Part shown: positions 1-7,494 of the stretch, one piece after another
Numbering within the stretch: position 1 is the first letter of the stretch
How the letters are laid out: each line of letters begins with the position of its first letter
NCBI GenBank assembly: GCA_017620885.1
Contig: JAGAUF010000062.1
Span: 1 to 41,255, forward strand
Direction of reading: 5' to 3'
DNA from: Muribaculaceae bacterium
Lineage (GTDB): Bacteria > Bacteroidota > Bacteroidia > Bacteroidales > Muribaculaceae
Length of the DNA stretch: 41,255 bases
Program-made: the position numbers and the translations under genes
The notes under the pieces: model-generated
Databases searched by the model: none
Told to the model about the DNA's origin: nothing
The model's input: only the letters and a program-made list of their open reading frames with translations

Positions 1-528
1 GTAAATACACTGATAGCGGTCTTCGTCCTCGGGCTCTGCCGGACGTTTGATATAGTCGGGCAGGGGAGTATGACCGAGCGAGAAGAGGTGCTCTTTGAAT
101 TCCTTATGAGGTCCGTCATAAAGGAAGCGGAGCGTACGTCCGCGGTTGGTAGTATTGTCGATCACTTCTGCCACAAGCGAGTCGTCGTCGCCGAAATAAA
201 GCTTGTTGCCGATGCGGATTTTACGCGCCGGTTCCACGAGAACATCCCAGAATTTGTTCTCATGGTTGAGCTCGCGAAGCAGGAATACTTCGATCGACGC
301 ACCTGTCTTTTCCTTGTTGCCGTAGAGACGCGCCGGAAAGACGCGCGTATTATTGAAGAGCATGAGGTCGCCCTCATTGAAATACTCCAGAATATCCTTG
401 AATACACGGTGTTCTATACGTTTGTCTTTGACGTGCACCACCATCAGGCGGCACTCGTCGCGGTTCTCCGAAGGATATTGTGCAATCAGCTCTTCCGGCA
501 GCTTGAATTTGAATTGCGACAGTTTCAT
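1..528 (-). CDS. queA: S-adenosylmethionine:tRNA ribosyltransferase-isomerase QueA, partial (3' end outside window)
   Basis: QueA transfers and isomerises the ribosyl part of S-adenosylmethionine onto 7-aminomethyl-7-deazaguanine in tRNA, giving epoxyqueuosine in the wobble position of GUN-anticodon tRNAs; it is a cytosolic enzyme. The visible 176 residues begin [20 protein letters not shown] and contain the family's [22 protein letters not shown] and [15 protein letters not shown] stretches, all near the N-terminus of the protein. The full protein is normally about 340-350 residues, so roughly the second half lies left of position 1. The ATG ends at 528 and matches the usual N-terminus of the family. 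It follows truB on the same strand after 74 bases, so it is probably the last gene of the ftsX-DUF3098-uppP-truB-queA unit. Identification is by recognised family sequence; very likely correct. Confidence 0.93.
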   Translation of the reverse strand, partial: MKLSQFKFKLPEELIAQYPSENRDECRLMVVHVKDKRIEHRVFKDILEYFNEGDLMLFNNTRVFPARLYGNKEKTGASIEVFLLRELNHENKFWDVLVEPARKIRIGNKLYFGDDDSLVAEVIDNTTNRGRTLRFLYDGPHKEFKEHLFSLGHTPLPDYIKRPAEPEDEDRYQCIY

Positions 529-602
529 TTTTTCGTTTTATCTGTTTTTGTGTCCCTTCTTGAGGGATAATTCATTTCGTTATTAACCCTTTTAATCCTT
601 GT

Positions 603-1373
603 CTATTCCTTCCCGGTTGGATTCGTTTCCATTTTGTCTCTCTTCTCGGATAGCCCGGCCGGTTTCTGCGGCGAATCGGGAAATTCCAGCGGGCAGGTGC
701 CGATAAGCTGGAGAGCATCGTCGAGCGACAGGCAATTCTCAAGTTTTGTCTCGCCGACCCGTGTGCGCACGAGTTTGGTGAGATGCGCGCCGCTGTCTAA
801 AGCTTGGCCGATGTCGCGTGCCAGAGCGCGGATATAGGTGCCCTTGCTGCATACGATGCGCAGCGTCAGCGACGGCGGCGTAAAGTCGAGCATTTCCAGC
901 TCCGTAATCTCAAGAGGTTTGGCTTTCAGCTTCACCTCTTCACCCTTACGGGCGAGTTCGTATGCGCGGTTGCCGGCAATCTTGACGGCTGAAAAAACGG
1001 GAGGAATCTGCAGTATGCGCCCTGTGAATCGAGGCAGGATTTCGCGTACCATCTCCTCCGTTATGTGCTCGTAAGGATAGGTGGCGTCGATCTCTTTTTC
1101 AAGGTCGAAGCTCGGTGTCGTCGCTCCGAGACGCAGCGTGGCGACATATTCCTTAGAACCGTTCTGGAGCTCTTCTATGCGGTGTGTGGCACGTCCGGTG
1201 CATACTATCAGCACACCCGTGGCAAGGGGGTCGAGCGTTCCGGCGTGTCCTACTTTGAATTTCTTCACGTGAAGCCGGCGCTGAATTGCTCCCCGCAGCC
1301 TCTTGACAGCGTCAAAGGATGTCCATCCCAACGGCTTATCAACAGCCAGTATTTCTCCCGTTATAAAATCCAT
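603..1373 (-). CDS. truB: tRNA pseudouridine(55) synthase TruB
   Basis: Makes pseudouridine at position 55 in the T loop of nearly all tRNAs. The 256-residue protein has the N-terminal TruB signature: DKPLGWTSFDAV (12-23) and GHAGTLDPLATGVL (42-55), where Asp48 is the catalytic aspartate. RAYELARKGEEV, at roughly 130-150, and the CSKGTYIRALARDIG motif, at roughly 175-190, also fit the family. The length is normal for a form lacking a large PUA domain, and the last 30 or so residues are hydrophilic and unlike the conserved core. The start lies 33 bases after the uppP stop. The order uppP, truB, queA is a familiar one in Bacteroidetes, suggesting cotranscription from the promoter upstream of ftsX. 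Confidence 0.96.
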   Translation of the reverse strand: MDFITGEILAVDKPLGWTSFDAVKRLRGAIQRRLHVKKFKVGHAGTLDPLATGVLIVCTGRATHRIEELQNGSKEYVATLRLGATTPSFDLEKEIDATYPYEHITEEMVREILPRFTGRILQIPPVFSAVKIAGNRAYELARKGEEVKLKAKPLEITELEMLDFTPPSLTLRIVCSKGTYIRALARDIGQALDSGAHLTKLVRTRVGETKLENCLSLDDALQLIGTCPLEFPDSPQKPAGLSEKRDKMETNPTGKE

Positions 1374-1406
1374 ATAATCAAGCTATTGCAGTTTGATTCA
1401 AATTCA

Positions 1407-2234
1407 TTAACCCCACAGCAGACATATCACGCCCATCAGCACGCAATAGATGGCGAACCAAAAGAGTTTGCCACGCTTGACGAGGTTGAGCATCCATTTG
1501 CAGGCAGCGCATCCCACGATGAACGAGGCCACGAAGCCGACGGCGAGAGCCGATATGGAGATTGTCTCCGGCTGAATCTCGCCGCTTGCTATCTTGCCGA
1601 CGTCGAGAAGCGCTTCGCCCAAGATCGGCAGAATCACCATAAGGAAAGAGAAGGAGGCGATTTTTTCGCGGTTGTCGCCGATGATGATACCCGTTGCAAT
1701 CGTTGTTCCGGAGCGACTTAGACCGGGCAAAACGGCTATCGCCTGACCGATACCTATAATAAAGGCGTCGAGCCAAGTGATGTCGCGGCCACGACGCGCA
1801 GGCAACAGGCGCTGCACGGCAGCCGTATTGGAGAAGTGAGCAAATGTAAGCAGCAACGCCGTGACGCAGAGGCAGATGCCCACCGTCGTCAGATTGTCGC
1901 CTCCGAAGAATTGCTCTATGCTCTCCTTAAAGAAAACGCCTACGATTCCCACTGGGATGCAAGAAACAAGAATCTTGCATACGTAGTAGAAATCATTGTC
2001 TCTTTTGAACGTGAAGAAGCTGACGCACAGCTTCTTGAACATCGGCCATAGCACGACAATAGTTGAAAGTACCGTCGCGGCGTGCAGGATGATGTCAAAT
2101 ATAATTGCTTCTTCGCCGGGGAGGTCGATGCCGAGAATATCGCGGAATATCTGCAGGTGTCCGCTCGAACTTATCGGGAGATATTCGGCAAGACCCTGTA
2201 CGATACCGAGGATGAGGGCGTCAAGTGTTTCCAT
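1407..2234 (-). CDS. uppP: Undecaprenyl-diphosphatase UppP (BacA family)
   Basis: Integral membrane phosphatase that dephosphorylates undecaprenyl diphosphate, recycling the lipid carrier for peptidoglycan and surface polysaccharides. The 275-residue protein carries the first family motif at the N-terminus, with QGLAEYLPISSSGH at 13-26 (Gln13 and Glu17 in the acidic motif), and the second, LPGLSRSGTT, near 164-173, whose Arg is needed for catalysis. Several hydrophobic stretches consistent with about eight membrane segments are visible, and the length is usual for the family. It starts only 3 bases after the DUF3098 stop, so the two are almost certainly translated from one message. Members of this family can also confer bacitracin tolerance; that is family knowledge, not seen here. 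Confidence 0.96.
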   Translation of the reverse strand: METLDALILGIVQGLAEYLPISSSGHLQIFRDILGIDLPGEEAIIFDIILHAATVLSTIVVLWPMFKKLCVSFFTFKRDNDFYYVCKILVSCIPVGIVGVFFKESIEQFFGGDNLTTVGICLCVTALLLTFAHFSNTAAVQRLLPARRGRDITWLDAFIIGIGQAIAVLPGLSRSGTTIATGIIIGDNREKIASFSFLMVILPILGEALLDVGKIASGEIQPETISISALAVGFVASFIVGCAACKWMLNLVKRGKLFWFAIYCVLMGVICLLWG

Positions 2235-2237
2235 AAT

Positions 2238-2558
2238 TTATTCTTCGGCTTCTCCGGTTGTGTTTTCTTTGTTTTTCTTCGGCTTCCAGATAATGGCGAA
2301 GGCCATAAGGAGGAATCCGAGGAAGGCCATCGTGGGGCCTACCACTATACGGCGTGTGCTGAAGATGTCAGGATTGAAGCCTGTTTCGGCCGAGCTTCCC
2401 GGTCCCGCCATCAGTGCGAACCCTATGATTATCAGTGCCAGACATCCACCCATCATAAGATAGTTGATTCTCTCGAAGGGGCGGTGCGACTCGTCCAGCG
2501 GACGCAGTCCTTTGCCTGTCTGTATATCCCCCTTGTTTTCCCTCTTAAACGTTTTCAT
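2238..2558 (-). CDS. DUF3098 family small membrane protein
   Basis: A 106-residue protein with two predicted membrane helices, about 33-52 (INYLMMGGCLALIIIGFALM) and about 71-92 (VVGPTMAFLGFLLMAFAIIW), joined by a short loop and followed by a charged lysine- and glutamate-rich tail. This is the pattern of DUF3098, a Bacteroidetes family regularly found between ftsX and uppP. No biochemical role is known to me. The position suggests a job in division or envelope synthesis together with FtsX or UppP, but that is inference from gene order only. It begins 53 bases after ftsX and ends 3 bases before uppP. Confidence 0.85.
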   Translation of the reverse strand: MKTFKRENKGDIQTGKGLRPLDESHRPFERINYLMMGGCLALIIIGFALMAGPGSSAETGFNPDIFSTRRIVVGPTMAFLGFLLMAFAIIWKPKKNKENTTGEAEE

Positions 2559-2611
2559 CTATTTTCCCTTTTAAATTTGTCGAAGCAGGCCGAGACCCGC
2601 TCAGAGGATTC

Positions 2612-3490
2612 TTATTTGAAAAGATCGTCATAATCCTTGCGCAGATAGCGTGTCGTGGCGATATAGGCCGCCAGTGCGCATATTAAAGCTCCTGTGACGA
2701 GCAGAGCGGCTATAATGATGCCGCATACGCCCCACGGAATGTAGCTTGATATGTCGGTGATGCCGAAATAAGGCGCGCCGGCCAATCCCGCCATCAGAAT
2801 CACGCCCGCTATTACACCTGCCAATACGCCCGAAAGCATATTATTGAGGATGAACGGGCGCCGGATAAAGTTGCCTGTCGCACCCACGAGCTGCATCGTG
2901 TGAATAGTGAAGCGGCGCGAGTAGATGCTCAGATGCACCGTATTATTTATCAGCACGAAGGATATGATTATCATAGCCAAAGCTATTCCTCCGAGGATGT
3001 AGGAGAGCCGTTCGATGTTTTCGTTCATCGCCGACACCATCGACGAGTCGGGGACTGCCACGTCATCGACGCCCGGTATTTCGCGGATGTCGCGTGTAAT
3101 TTCGGCTATGTTTCCTTCCGTGGCATACTCCGACTTCAGCGTAAAACTCACCTCCGGACTCAGAGGGTTCACACCGTAAAGCTCTTCGAGATTCACGCCT
3201 GTGTCCTCTGTCCAGTTGCGCATAGCGGCCTCTTTGCCGATCACTTCGGCCGTCAGCGTGTAAGGCTGTCGGCGCAGATACTCGGCGAGGCGGATTGCTT
3301 CGGCGTCGCCTACGGAATCCTTCATAATGGCGCTGAGTTCAATTTGCTCGCGGATACGCTGCGTTTCGCTTCGTGCCGCACAACTGATGAGCGCTATCAG
3401 CCCCACGATGAGCAGGACCAACGTCACGCTCACCACAGTGGTGAGGTGTGCTGCCCAATAGGATATTTTCGCCTCTTTATTCTCTTTCAT
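2612..3490 (-). CDS. ftsX: Cell-division ABC-type protein FtsX (permease)
   Basis: FtsX is the membrane half of the FtsEX complex, which couples ATP hydrolysis by FtsE to activation of cell-wall hydrolases at the division septum. The 292-residue protein has a first membrane helix at about 17-37, an extracytoplasmic domain of about 120 residues, then three more helices forming the FtsX core (ILGGIALAMIIISFVLI; LSGVLAGVIAGVILMAG; GIIIAALLVTGALICALAAY). I chose the ATG ending at 3490 because the protein from there, MKENKEAKISYWAAHLTT, has the usual short cytoplasmic N-terminus and a purine-rich GGGGGGA stretch lies just upstream. The frame stays open to 3658, but the extra 56 residues are arginine-rich and unlike the family. 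No ftsE is present in the window, as is common in Bacteroidetes where the two genes are often apart. Confidence 0.92.
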   Translation of the reverse strand: MKENKEAKISYWAAHLTTVVSVTLVLLIVGLIALISCAARSETQRIREQIELSAIMKDSVGDAEAIRLAEYLRRQPYTLTAEVIGKEAAMRNWTEDTGVNLEELYGVNPLSPEVSFTLKSEYATEGNIAEITRDIREIPGVDDVAVPDSSMVSAMNENIERLSYILGGIALAMIIISFVLINNTVHLSIYSRRFTIHTMQLVGATGNFIRRPFILNNMLSGVLAGVIAGVILMAGLAGAPYFGITDISSYIPWGVCGIIIAALLVTGALICALAAYIATTRYLRKDYDDLFK

Positions 3491-3691
3491 ACTGTCAATC
3501 CCCCCATCCGTCAATAGTTCCCTTTTATTCGTATCTTGCCAAATAGAGCCGGCTGCAGTCGCGTCTCGCTCCGGGTCGTTGCCATGCCGAAGCCATTCGA
3601 GGCCTCGAATAATGCAAAAAACACCAACTCGTCGCGCAGTGCGGCGGGTCGGAACCAATGTAAATATCCCGTGATGGGAGATTTACGGATG

Positions 3692-3722
3692 CAAAGATAC
3701 AAAATTTTAATCGCTTTGTCAA
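3692..3722 (-). promoter_or_regulatory. Promoter of the ftsX operon
   Basis: On the minus strand TATCTTTG (3699-3692) matches the Bacteroidetes -7 box TAnnTTTG, and TTGA (3722-3719) lies 19 bases upstream as the -33 element. Transcription would begin near 3685, leaving a leader of about 195 bases before ftsX. The leader includes a perfect 16-base palindrome at 3595-3610. Seen by eye against the known consensus; no start-site data. Confidence 0.7.
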
Positions 3723-3734
3723 GTACTTAGCCAT

Positions 3735-3775
3735 AAAAATGCTGAAAGCCAGCCTCTTGAGAAGCTGACTTTCAG
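3735..3775 (-). terminator. Rho-independent terminator of tRNA-Pro
   Basis: Read on the minus strand, 12 bases (3775-3764) pair with 3753-3742 (CTGAAAGTCAGC with GCTGGCTTTCAG, one G-U pair), with a 10-base loop, followed by TTTTT at 3739-3735. It begins 4 bases past the tRNA end, so it is the natural terminator for that gene, and it separates the tRNA from the ftsX promoter. Confidence 0.82.
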
Positions 3776-3779
3776 TTTG

Positions 3780-3852
3780 TCGGGGTGAGGCGACTCGAAC
3801 GCCCGACCTCTACGTCCCGAACGTAGCACGCTACCAACTGCGCTACACCCCG
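3780..3852 (-). tRNA. tRNA-Pro, anticodon CGG
   Basis: Read on the minus strand the 73 bases fold into a full cloverleaf. The acceptor arm is CGGGGTG paired with CACCCCG plus discriminator A at 3780. The anticodon stem is CTACG paired with CGTAG around the loop TTCGGGA, giving anticodon CGG (complement of 3817-3819) followed by G37. The T arm is GGGCG-TTCGAGT-CGCCT. The loop is identical to that of proline CGG tRNAs in other bacteria. CCA is not encoded. The gene has its own promoter and terminator and so is a single-tRNA transcription unit. Confidence 0.95.
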
Positions 3853-3910
3853 AAGGTTTCGATAATGGGTGACGTTTCCGAAAAAACGGCCCTGTTTTTC
3901 TAACCGACTG

Positions 3911-3942
3911 CAAAATTAATACTTTTTTTGTCCCTGACCAAA
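3911..3942 (-). promoter_or_regulatory. Promoter of tRNA-Pro
   Basis: Minus-strand TAATTTTG (3918-3911) with TTTG (3942-3939) 20 bases upstream, an exact match to the Bacteroidetes sigma consensus. Predicted start is about 50 bases before the mature 5' end of the tRNA, leaving a leader for RNase P to remove. Confidence 0.78.
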
Positions 3943-4166
3943 TTTTTAACCGACTTTTTTTAATCGCAATTATTAATGCGCTGATTTACAGTTCGCTTAA
4001 GACCTTTGGATGTCGATTTAAAAGACTGCTATTAATTCCGTTGAGGCCGAGGAAACGTGTTTGCTCCGGTTTAAGTATTATTGTCGAACCGGCTCAAATT
4101 GCTTCGGATAGGAAAAACAGAATATATTTTCACCCTTTTTAGATAATAGTTTTAATGATTTTTATG

Positions 4167-4197
4167 CTTGGCGTATGGCGAAAAAGCAGTAATTTTG
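4167..4197 (+). promoter_or_regulatory. Promoter of dusB
   Basis: TAATTTTG at 4190-4197 with CTTG at 4167-4170, spacing 19. It lies about 60 bases before the dusB ATG. The gene-free stretch 3853-4258 (406 bases) holds this promoter and the opposing tRNA promoter; between 3943 and 4166 it is AT-rich and I see no further gene or strong structure. Confidence 0.68.
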
Positions 4198-4258
4198 CGT
4201 CACGTTTTCGCGTGCGCGCTTTGTTGCGCCGCGCAGATAATTTGACCAAAAGAAGCGT

Positions 4259-5242
4259 ATGAAAATCGGAAACATAGAGCTTGGGGAGCGCCCTGTGATG
4301 CTGGCGCCGATGGAAGATGTCACTGACCCTTCGTTCCGCCTTATGTGTCGCGAACAGGGCGCCAGTCTTGTCTATACGGAGTTTGTCTCTGCGGAGGCTC
4401 TCGTGCGCAATGTTTCATCCACGGAACGAAAGCTGCATATCGACGACCGGGAGCGCCCCGTTGCCATACAGATCTACGGTCCCGAAGCACCCGCAATGGT
4501 CGAGGCAGCAAAGATTGTGGAACAGGCCGGCCCCGACCTTATCGACATCAATTTCGGATGCCCTGTGAAGAAAGTTGCCCGCAAGGGCGCTGGCGCCGGG
4601 ATGTTGCGCGATATTCCCAAGCTGCTCGACATTACAAAACAGGTGGTTGATGCCGTGTCGCTTCCCGTCACGGTAAAGACCCGACTCGGGTGGACGCTTG
4701 AAGAGATTATCATCGGCGAGCTGGCGCCGCGCCTTCAGGACTGCGGCATCAAGGCGTTGACGGTGCATGGCCGTTCTCGTTCGCAGATGTATACCGGCGA
4801 TGCCGACTGGGAGCCTATCGGACGTCTCAAACAGGATTCCCGCATCGAAATTCCCATAATAGGCAACGGCGACATCTGCACTCCCGAAGAGGCTCAGAAT
4901 GCTTTCGATACGTACGGCGTAGACGGCATAATGGTCGGCCGCGCTTCGTTTGGCGCGCCGTGGATTTTCCGCGACATCCGTCAGCAACTCGACACGGGAT
5001 CATGGACGCCCCTGTCAATAGATGAAAAATTCGCCCTGCTGCGCCGGCAACTCCGTGAGAGCATCGAGCGAATCGACGAGACACGCGGCATCCTGCACAT
5101 ACGCCGGCACCTCGCCGCCACACCTCTTTTTAAAGGATTGCCCGATTTTCGGCAGACGCGCATCGCATTGCTCCGAGCCACAACCGAGGCGGAAATCCTT
5201 GAGATATTTGACCAAATACGGTGTAAATACTTTGTAGACTAA
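4259..5242 (+). CDS. dusB: tRNA-dihydrouridine synthase (Dus family)
   Basis: FMN-dependent enzyme reducing uridine to dihydrouridine in the D loop of tRNA. The 327 residues form the Dus TIM barrel. MLAPMEDVTDPSFR (14-27) is the FMN-binding start of the barrel, DINFGCPVKKV (96-106) carries the catalytic Cys101, VTVKTRLGW and ALTVHGRSRSQMYTGDADW supply FMN and tRNA contacts, and IIGNGDI precedes the phosphate-binding GVDGIMVGRASFGAPW segment. The length is typical. The DusB subfamily label is the usual one for the single bacterial homologue and is less certain than the family. The gene has its own promoter and is followed 27 bases later by the GIN-domain gene on the same strand. Confidence 0.93.
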   Translation: MKIGNIELGERPVMLAPMEDVTDPSFRLMCREQGASLVYTEFVSAEALVRNVSSTERKLHIDDRERPVAIQIYGPEAPAMVEAAKIVEQAGPDLIDINFGCPVKKVARKGAGAGMLRDIPKLLDITKQVVDAVSLPVTVKTRLGWTLEEIIIGELAPRLQDCGIKALTVHGRSRSQMYTGDADWEPIGRLKQDSRIEIPIIGNGDICTPEEAQNAFDTYGVDGIMVGRASFGAPWIFRDIRQQLDTGSWTPLSIDEKFALLRRQLRESIERIDETRGILHIRRHLAATPLFKGLPDFRQTRIALLRATTEAEILEIFDQIRCKYFVD

Positions 5243-5269
5243 TTAGTGAATGGGAAAAATAAACACGCT

Positions 5270-5986
5270 ATGAAACTCAGACAACTTATTCTCTTCCTCT
5301 CGCTCCTCCTTCCTGTCATAATGTTCGGGCGCGAAAACGACTACGAGGTAAATCTCGGACAGTTTGACCGTCTTGAAATAGAGGACAATGTCAATGTCAT
5401 CTACCGGTGCGTTCCCGATTCCACAGGCTATGCGGCGTGGAGCGGTGAAGAACGTTTCGCCGATGCCTTTATCTTCAGCAACAACAAAGGCAAGCTGCGC
5501 ATCCAAGTACAGACGGATGACGTGGATGACCCGGCCTTGCCCGTACTGCATCTGTACAGCGATTTTATGACTCAAGTCTCCACTTCGTCAGCCCTCGTGA
5601 CGCGCATTGAGGAGCCGGCCCCCAATCCGTCGTTCAAGGCCACGCTGATAGGCAACGGCACGCTTATCGTCCACGGCATCAATTGTACGAAGCTCAACGC
5701 CACTCTCAATACCGGCAACGGCCAGATCACTCTGACGGGTACTGCTCGCGAGGCAAAATATAAAATGGTGGGCACCGGAACGATTCAGGCAGATATGCTC
5801 GAAGCGCAACGCGTGAAATGTAATATCCTCGGTTCCGGCTCTATCGGATGCTGGCCGGTGGAATCGCTTAGCGTCAGTGGAATAGGTTCGACTAAAATAT
5901 ACTATCGCGGCACGCCCGACGTTAGTAAATCGGGGGGTGGCAAACTTTTTCGACTCGATGCCACCGAGGAAGATCCCGATGAATAA
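5270..5986 (+). CDS. Exported DUF2807 (GIN domain) protein
   Basis: A 238-residue protein with an N-terminal signal peptide (hydrophobic core LILFLSLLLPVIMF, about residues 5-18) followed by a region rich in short beta strands with repeated G-x-G turns (IGNGTLIVHG, NTGNGQITLTGTA, MVGTGTIQADM, ILGSGSIGCW). This is the pattern of the DUF2807 / GIN family, a right-handed beta-helix-like fold common in Bacteroidetes and described as a putative adhesin head. I used the ATG at 5270 because it starts a normal signal peptide; a GTG at 5246 would add eight hydrophilic residues. It ends 3 bases before the flippase gene, so the two are cotranscribed. The role is unknown; location should be periplasm or outer surface. 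Confidence 0.8.
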   Translation: MKLRQLILFLSLLLPVIMFGRENDYEVNLGQFDRLEIEDNVNVIYRCVPDSTGYAAWSGEERFADAFIFSNNKGKLRIQVQTDDVDDPALPVLHLYSDFMTQVSTSSALVTRIEEPAPNPSFKATLIGNGTLIVHGINCTKLNATLNTGNGQITLTGTAREAKYKMVGTGTIQADMLEAQRVKCNILGSGSIGCWPVESLSVSGIGSTKIYYRGTPDVSKSGGGKLFRLDATEEDPDE

Positions 5987-5989
5987 GGA

Positions 5990-7432
5990 ATGACGCAGGA
6001 CTCGCCGCTAAAACGCAAGACAGCCAAGACGCTGAAATGGAATACCATCGACAAGGTGGCGTCGCAGCTGCTCTATGCCCTTGTCGGTATCGTCCTCGCC
6101 AATATTCTGAGCCAAAAGGATTTCGGTCTGGTGGGCGCGCTGACTGTCTGTCAGGCGTTCGCCATTCTCTTTGTCGACGCCGGATTCGGGACGGCTTTGC
6201 TGCAGAAGAAAGAACCCACGCAGCGCGATTATTCCACTGTGTTCTGGTTTAATCTCATCGTCTGTGTCGCGGTCTATTTCCTCCTCTGGATAGGCGCGCC
6301 CCTCATCGCGGCCATTTTTCAGAACGATCAGCGGCTCATCCCCCTTTCCCGCGTTATGTTTCTCACATTCGTGCTCAACGGACTCGCCATCGTTCAGACC
6401 AATGTCCTGATGAAGCGTATGGACGTCAGACGTCTCGCCGTTTCCAATGTCGTGGGCCTCGTCGTTTCCGGGGTCGTCGGGATATGGATGGCGCTGACCG
6501 GGTGGGGCGCGTGGGCCCTCGTATGGCAATACGTCACACTCGCAGCCATCAAGACCGGTTGGCTGTGGATTTTCGGCGACTGGCGTCCCTCTTTCGTGTT
6601 CAGCTTCAAATCGCTAAAAGCGATTCTCCCCGTGGGTGGCAGCGTTTTCGGCAGTCAGATGCTCAACACCGCTTCCCTTCACGCATACTCGTTCATTATC
6701 GGAGCCTTTTACAGTCTTTCGTCTCTTGGAGTATATACGCAGGCCGACAAATGGAGCAAAATGGGCAGCGCGTCCATCTCGCAGATTCTTACCGCCACGT
6801 TTATTCCCTTGTTGGCGCGCGTGCAGGATTCCGCCTCCGACTGGCAGCGATACGTCAAGCGCATCAACCGATTCACCGCCCTGATGCTATTCCCCGCGCT
6901 CTGTGGGCTTGCAGTAATAGGCGCGCCCCTTTTTCATACCCTCTTCGGTACGAAATGGGATGCCGCCATAATTCTTTTCCAGCTATTGTGTGTGCGTGGC
7001 ATCTTTGTTGTCCTCATTTCGCTTTGCAATAATTATCTTACGGCTGCCGGACGAGCACGCCAGCTCATCGTGGTCGAGACCGTCAAAGACGTTGCCCTCA
7101 TCGTCGCCATTCTCGCGACGGTATGGTTTGATTCGCTCCTGCTCCTCGTAGTAGGGCAGCTCGTGGCGAGCGTCCTGACCTTTGCTGTTGTCCTTGTCAT
7201 CACGGGGCGTCACGCCGGCTACCGGGCCTCCGCTCTTATCCGCGATATGGCGCCCTTCCTGCTTCCCACCGCCGCTATGACCCTGCTATGTTTGCTCCTG
7301 ACGCTCATCCCTGCGGCCGCATGGGTGATTCTGTTGGCTCAAATCGTCATCGGTGCGGCTACCTACTATGCTGTCTGCCGCTTGCAGCGCATCCCGGAAC
7401 TGCAGGAAGGAATCCTCATGATACACCGCTGA
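5990..7432 (+). CDS. Polysaccharide flippase / lipopolysaccharide biosynthesis protein (Wzx-like, MVF superfamily)
   Basis: A 480-residue polytopic membrane protein with about 12-14 hydrophobic segments. The N-terminal TLKWNTIDKVASQLLYALVG and the following LANILSQKDFGLVGALTV, LFVDAGFGTALLQKKEPTQ and FWFNLIVCVAVYFLLW are typical of the O-antigen and capsule repeat-unit flippases that carry undecaprenyl-linked oligosaccharides across the inner membrane. A MATE-type drug exporter is less likely given these motifs. No glycosyltransferase or polymerase gene is nearby, which is odd for a Wzx, though stand-alone members occur in Bacteroidetes. It starts with ATG directly after an AAGGA stretch, 3 bases from the previous stop. 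The tyrosine recombinase gene follows after 54 bases. Confidence 0.85.
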   Translation: MTQDSPLKRKTAKTLKWNTIDKVASQLLYALVGIVLANILSQKDFGLVGALTVCQAFAILFVDAGFGTALLQKKEPTQRDYSTVFWFNLIVCVAVYFLLWIGAPLIAAIFQNDQRLIPLSRVMFLTFVLNGLAIVQTNVLMKRMDVRRLAVSNVVGLVVSGVVGIWMALTGWGAWALVWQYVTLAAIKTGWLWIFGDWRPSFVFSFKSLKAILPVGGSVFGSQMLNTASLHAYSFIIGAFYSLSSLGVYTQADKWSKMGSASISQILTATFIPLLARVQDSASDWQRYVKRINRFTALMLFPALCGLAVIGAPLFHTLFGTKWDAAIILFQLLCVRGIFVVLISLCNNYLTAAGRARQLIVVETVKDVALIVAILATVWFDSLLLLVVGQLVASVLTFAVVLVITGRHAGYRASALIRDMAPFLLPTAAMTLLCLLLTLIPAAAWVILLAQIVIGAATYYAVCRLQRIPELQEGILMIHR

Positions 7433-7446
7433 TTCCCTTTCCAACA

Positions 7447-7494
7447 GAAGTCATTTGTTTTACTGACACAACAAAAACACATTCAAATGACTTC
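7447..7494. repeat. 11-base perfect inverted repeat overlapping the recombinase start codon
   Basis: GAAGTCATTTG at 7447-7457 and its exact reverse complement CAAATGACTTC at 7484-7494, separated by 26 bases. The recombinase ATG (7487-7489) sits in the right arm. In RNA the arms would form an 11-pair stem hiding the start codon. In DNA they look like a pair of inverted recombinase arms. Both readings are inference. Confidence 0.6.

Noticed and set aside
1065-1721. A 218-codon plus-strand frame opposite truB and uppP
   Set aside because: It lies antisense to two well-recognised genes, is histidine- and arginine-rich in the way of antisense frames, and has no family resemblance.
3491-3658. Upstream extension of ftsX by 56 codons
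   Set aside because: The extra residues are arginine-rich and unlike FtsX N-termini; MKENKEAKIS with a purine-rich stretch before it is the better start.
3780-3852. tRNA-Pro as the attachment site for the tyrosine recombinase
   Set aside because: The recombinase is more than 3.6 kb away behind core genes, and I see no duplicated tRNA 3' end near 7487 or 8692.
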